Of a stretch of DNA of 15,925 nt, positions 13,801 through 15,925 are shown piece by piece (position 1 is the first letter of the stretch; every line of letters starts with the position of its first letter). A program made the position numbers and the translations under genes. The notes below the pieces were generated by a model. The model saw only the letters and a list, made by a program, of their open reading frames with translations, did not search any database and had not been told where the DNA came from. The stretch is from Candidatus Albibeggiatoa sp. nov. BB20 (lineage in GTDB: Bacteria; Pseudomonadota; Gammaproteobacteria; Beggiatoales; Beggiatoaceae), in assembly GCA_016744725.1 (NCBI GenBank), contig JADGDW010000113.1, positions 1 through 15,925 of the forward strand. Direction: 5' to 3'.

Positions 13801-15600
13801 GATGTTACAATTGAGAGACTGCCTAATATCGTAGAACAAGGCGAACCTTTATTGACTTATTCCACAGTGATTAGCAACAAAGGTCATACAACTGCAACAG
13901 GTATTCAATTAACGCAGACATTATCTACAGGTCACGCCGATGTACATGTTGAAACGCAAGGTGGTACATGTAGTTATGATGGTACTGCAAATATTAGTTG
14001 TCAATTGAATAATTTACCTGTTGGACAAAATTGGGTAGTTGATACACACACACTACCAACTCAGACAGGTACATTAACAACTCACGCAAATCTTACTTCT
14101 CAGCAGTATCCTGAAGAAGATGATACCTTGCAAACTCGTGTATATCCTTATTTCAGAGCGGTTACATGGGCATCTCCAAGTCCCACTCTATTAAATGGTA
14201 ATTTTGTTTATACAATGCGAGTTATCAATGGTAAATACAGTACAGCTATTGCAGAAGATGCAGTTGTTAAACTTCAATTACCTAATGGTGTTTCCTTTAT
14301 TAGTGCAAACCTTGGTGAACTTGGAAATTGTGGGCATAATGCAGGTCTTGTGACATGTAATCTCAATCCTATTCCTGAAAATAGCACCGCAACTTTTTAC
14401 ATTACAGCAAAAGCAACTCACACGGGTACACAACAGCATACTGCGGAAACAACAGCTAAACACTTTGACTCTGTCACTAGCACAGGAAAAGTAACTGTTA
14501 TTAACCCTGTGACGACGTTTGACAGTGCCGATATTATGTTCTTAGTTGATACCACAGGTTCAATGGACAATGACATCCAAGCTGTTATTGAAGCCTTAAC
14601 TCAATTAACTGATGAACTTGATAACAATGGCAAGCAAGCACCTAAAGTGGGTGTGATTTTGTTTAAAGACGAAGTGACTGATACGATTGTTACGGATAAT
14701 TTAGAATCAGTCATTCGACTATTGCAAAATATCAAAGTCAGTGGTGGTAATGATAAATACTTCTGCCCTGAAAATACAGTTTCTGCAATGATTCAGGCTG
14801 TCAGTTTAGTCAATAACAATGGACGGATTATCCTTGTTACAGATGCTTCTGCTCATCCTGATACAGATGCAGATGAATCTTTGACCGTAATGAAAACCAA
14901 GAATGTTAAATTTGATGGCTTTTTGACTGGTGATTGTGTTACAGGTAATTTATCTGGTCAATTAACACGTCGTCGTACTCGTAGTGATGAGGCATTACAA
15001 TGTGACTCTACTCTTGCCAGCGAAGTTGCCAGTGCCAAACAAGTCTACGGATGTATGGCTGAACAAACTGATGGTATTTTGGTCGATGCTGAAGGGGTTA
15101 AAACTGGTGACATAGGTGCTATTGATGAATATGTGACTCACATGATGGGCGCGCTACAAGAAGTTGTTGAGCAAGTTAATCCAGAGCCAATTGAAACACC
15201 TGAAGATACTTCTATTAATACAGGTACTGATAACAAAAATGTCAAAGATGATGGCAAAGGTAGTGATGATGGTAATGAGGAAGGGTTTGAGCCTACCAAC
15301 CCCGAAACAGGCGTATTCTTACCTCCTCCATTAGCTGATGCTTACTGGATATTCGTTGGCAGTCCAAATGGACATATTGTTAGCCAACCAGCAGGTATTG
15401 ATTGTAATAAAGGTGAAGGACAATGCTTCTATTACTTCAAACGTGGTACGCAACTTAAATTGATTCCTCAAGCTCCAGCTGGTCTATATTTTGATAGTTG
15501 GACAGGTGATCTCGGTTGTGAAGACGGTGAATTTACTGTAACTGGCACTAAAGGATGCGGTGCAATCTTTTACGGTATTCGTGGTTATCAACAACCATAA
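10846..15600 (+). CDS. Giant exported protein: PKD, beta-helix, two vWA-like, DUF11 and InlB-type repeat
   Basis: The 1584-aa product has a signal peptide (8-27, cut after ASA). A basic Cys pair segment (RECKRILFIKKCK) precedes a PKD domain (about 85-143, WNFGDG then HAYFEQGLY). A Gly/Asn-rich beta-helix-like region covers about 199-455. A NEW3-like beta domain is near 589-672 and a degenerate vWA-like domain at 690-905. A carboxypeptidase-regulatory-like domain (905-962, TDENGEWFITGL) is followed by two DUF11-like domains (985-1222). A canonical vWA has DTTGSM at 1235-1240 and D1333. An Asp/Gly-rich linker (about 1446-1498) leads to an InlB-type bacterial repeat (1501-1582). MIDAS vWA domains bind ligands through a metal ion, so an adhesin role is likely but inferred. 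The start is ATG 10846 (or 10849), with AGGAG 5 or 8 nt upstream. An in-frame TTG at 10810 lies inside the terminator and is unlikely. No sortase, PEP-CTERM or autotransporter end is seen. Confidence 0.82.
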   Translation: MMNILSLKHIIASTVLVGALFSHSASALLINSSAEQTGTEGVNVSFGGASVGVGYIKRWTTRECKRILFIKKCKTKHHQSDEIQINSLSYTWNFGDGDSSSGSVSTGRSYFKDGDDNLLIHVPAPQHAYFEQGLYEASLTVKASGNSDTRNTMVMVRPSEIISSTANVCDSTKATAISTRTRGKWTGKWRDQNGFLKTVQDTDIVLIKKGHTVQLPEGNQQRIQVAGLCIEGSLATARNKNANASNHVVLTANVIRNKGTIETSNGVTGSIIGNNYYNATDAGTISIFAGRFINDGIIDAKRGGDDEPYSYYETGSGVINAWGGDGGHIGIFPNEFINSGSLSAGAGGDATLFKSWSQFVYGNAYAGHGGAVHISARNLNESESSGNLTAGCGGSAEAVGGWKQTVKVKQAGFLTSASFTGNYSGKLFDVAGGHGGNLSINLSHLGGAAAGCEGQTYNHTEVYPTEYIRYEPTILTVDETTRLTNANTIYIYAGDDAEVDLRRLAPNAVQAHKNIVLSVGENSTIDLRGVSNKVFQAAEKVEVYADNILLDDGVTMEDLADAPEVTVSPSKILYFADLHYQAQAKSQASSVLPVQVTILNNGPKADTYTIAAQDGKSWLSPTYPTEINVNGLRRSDVIFNLGLPGLTNEQSELTVTVTSQSDPTVKKQAIIRVGVEQPEIITPRDGRKADVSIVLDAHYLIEDKLDDVADSLTKLLIARGSISPTDSELEDWLNQFTEENPPTKNAYLEFIQQFQPEEPPTLPIIELITFANNVATTRVVTDNLGEVIGRIRALQTSESDTCDSNSVEAVEYAATNLKEGAHLFLATATNPTKDMDAVIQTLQQNLIKTHVLLAKPCDESSNSALAYQELSEETGGFFLVTTQDRESDLAILDHVLNMTVSTGKFSASGAIFDEQGNPLVGAKVEAGGIITKTDENGEWFITGLPEEEHTLKVNMNGYVFEPIKFITSHNSPEVTIAVPAPRSALDVTIERLPNIVEQGEPLLTYSTVISNKGHTTATGIQLTQTLSTGHADVHVETQGGTCSYDGTANISCQLNNLPVGQNWVVDTHTLPTQTGTLTTHANLTSQQYPEEDDTLQTRVYPYFRAVTWASPSPTLLNGNFVYTMRVINGKYSTAIAEDAVVKLQLPNGVSFISANLGELGNCGHNAGLVTCNLNPIPENSTATFYITAKATHTGTQQHTAETTAKHFDSVTSTGKVTVINPVTTFDSADIMFLVDTTGSMDNDIQAVIEALTQLTDELDNNGKQAPKVGVILFKDEVTDTIVTDNLESVIRLLQNIKVSGGNDKYFCPENTVSAMIQAVSLVNNNGRIILVTDASAHPDTDADESLTVMKTKNVKFDGFLTGDCVTGNLSGQLTRRRTRSDEALQCDSTLASEVASAKQVYGCMAEQTDGILVDAEGVKTGDIGAIDEYVTHMMGALQEVVEQVNPEPIETPEDTSINTGTDNKNVKDDGKGSDDGNEEGFEPTNPETGVFLPPPLADAYWIFVGSPNGHIVSQPAGIDCNKGEGQCFYYFKRGTQLKLIPQAPAGLYFDSWTGDLGCEDGEFTVTGTKGCGAIFYGIRGYQQP

Positions 15601-15622
15601 AATTTAACTAACTCCAAATAAG

Positions 15623-15657
15623 AAGCCTCTTTTACTTTACGTAATAGAGGCTTTTTT
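15623..15657 (+). terminator. Rho-independent terminator after the second exoprotein gene
   Basis: AAGCCTCT (15623-15630) pairs perfectly with AGAGGCTT (15646-15653), and six T (15652-15657) follow. It lies 22 bp after the stop of the 1584-aa gene and closes the exoprotein block. Confidence 0.88.
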
Positions 15658-15749
15658 ATTGTGCCAAATAAAATCCCTTTGTTTTATACTAATTTAATAA
15701 ATAGATTTATCTCATAAAATTTAAAGAATGCTTATAATGAAAGCCATAG

Positions 15750-15803
15750 GATATAGATATAGATATAGATATAGATATAGATATAGATATAGATATAGAT
15801 ATA
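15750..15803. repeat. Perfect (GATATA)9 hexanucleotide tandem repeat
   Basis: Nine uninterrupted GATATA units fill exactly 54 bp, with no mismatches. The array lies in the intergenic region after the exoprotein terminator. A TATAAT (15733-15738) lies 12 bp before it. Perfect short repeats of this length are prone to slipped-strand copy changes. The next gene lies outside the window, so whether the array sits in a promoter is unknown. Confidence 0.95.
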
Positions 15804-15925
15804 AAAATATAATACTCCTTCTTATATTAATACCTTAGCCATGCTTTTGAAAAATAACGTAACCTGTTTATTTTTTATAAAAAACTGGTATTTATTTTAA
15901 ATCAATTACTTATCCTGTTATAGCG

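Overview
The window reads as chromosomal DNA of a low-GC (by eye roughly 35-40% G+C) gammaproteobacterium. A Thiotrichales/Beggiatoaceae-type organism is my best guess. The guess rests on a FabI very close to the enterobacterial enzyme, a GT-C/TPR membrane protein, and large secreted proteins built from SdrD-B-like, DUF11, vWA and bacterial-repeat domains. It is inference; no rRNA or other strong taxonomic marker is present.

Layout. Positions 1-850 hold no convincing protein gene. They contain three diverged copies of a 29-bp repeat, a nested inverted repeat and a rightward intrinsic terminator, so an untranslated transcript may end there. On the minus strand follow tRNA-Arg(CCT) and radA. 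msrA runs divergently from radA. Positions 2905-3447 are the decayed C-terminal part of a NupC-type nucleoside transporter, broken by a 68-bp MITE-like insertion and a frameshift. A rightward housekeeping block follows: a polytopic GT-C-like protein with TPRs (3768-5540), a DUF815 AAA+ ATPase (5698-6576) and fabI (6640-7410).

After fabI comes a 690-bp gene-poor leader region (7411-8098) with a terminator, an operator-like inverted repeat beside a candidate promoter, a possible 28-codon Trp/His-containing micro-ORF and two hairpins. It leads into two large exported proteins. The first (8099-10774, 891 aa) has a signal peptide, an SdrD-B-like domain, about seven 20-residue repeats, a cationic amphipathic KIAKFVA heptad array with a hydrophobic segment, and an FN3-like plus propeller-like C-terminus. 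The second (10846-15600, 1584 aa) has a signal peptide, PKD domain, Gly-rich beta-helix-like region, a degenerate vWA-like domain, a carboxypeptidase-regulatory-like domain, two DUF11-like domains, a canonical vWA and a C-terminal InlB-type repeat. A strong terminator lies between them and another follows the second. The window ends with a perfect nine-copy GATATA hexanucleotide repeat.

The left two thirds is ordinary housekeeping: DNA repair, methionine sulfoxide repair and fatty acid synthesis. The accessory part is the exoprotein pair, which I read as cell-surface or secreted proteins for adhesion or interaction. Their specific function is not recognisable from sequence alone.
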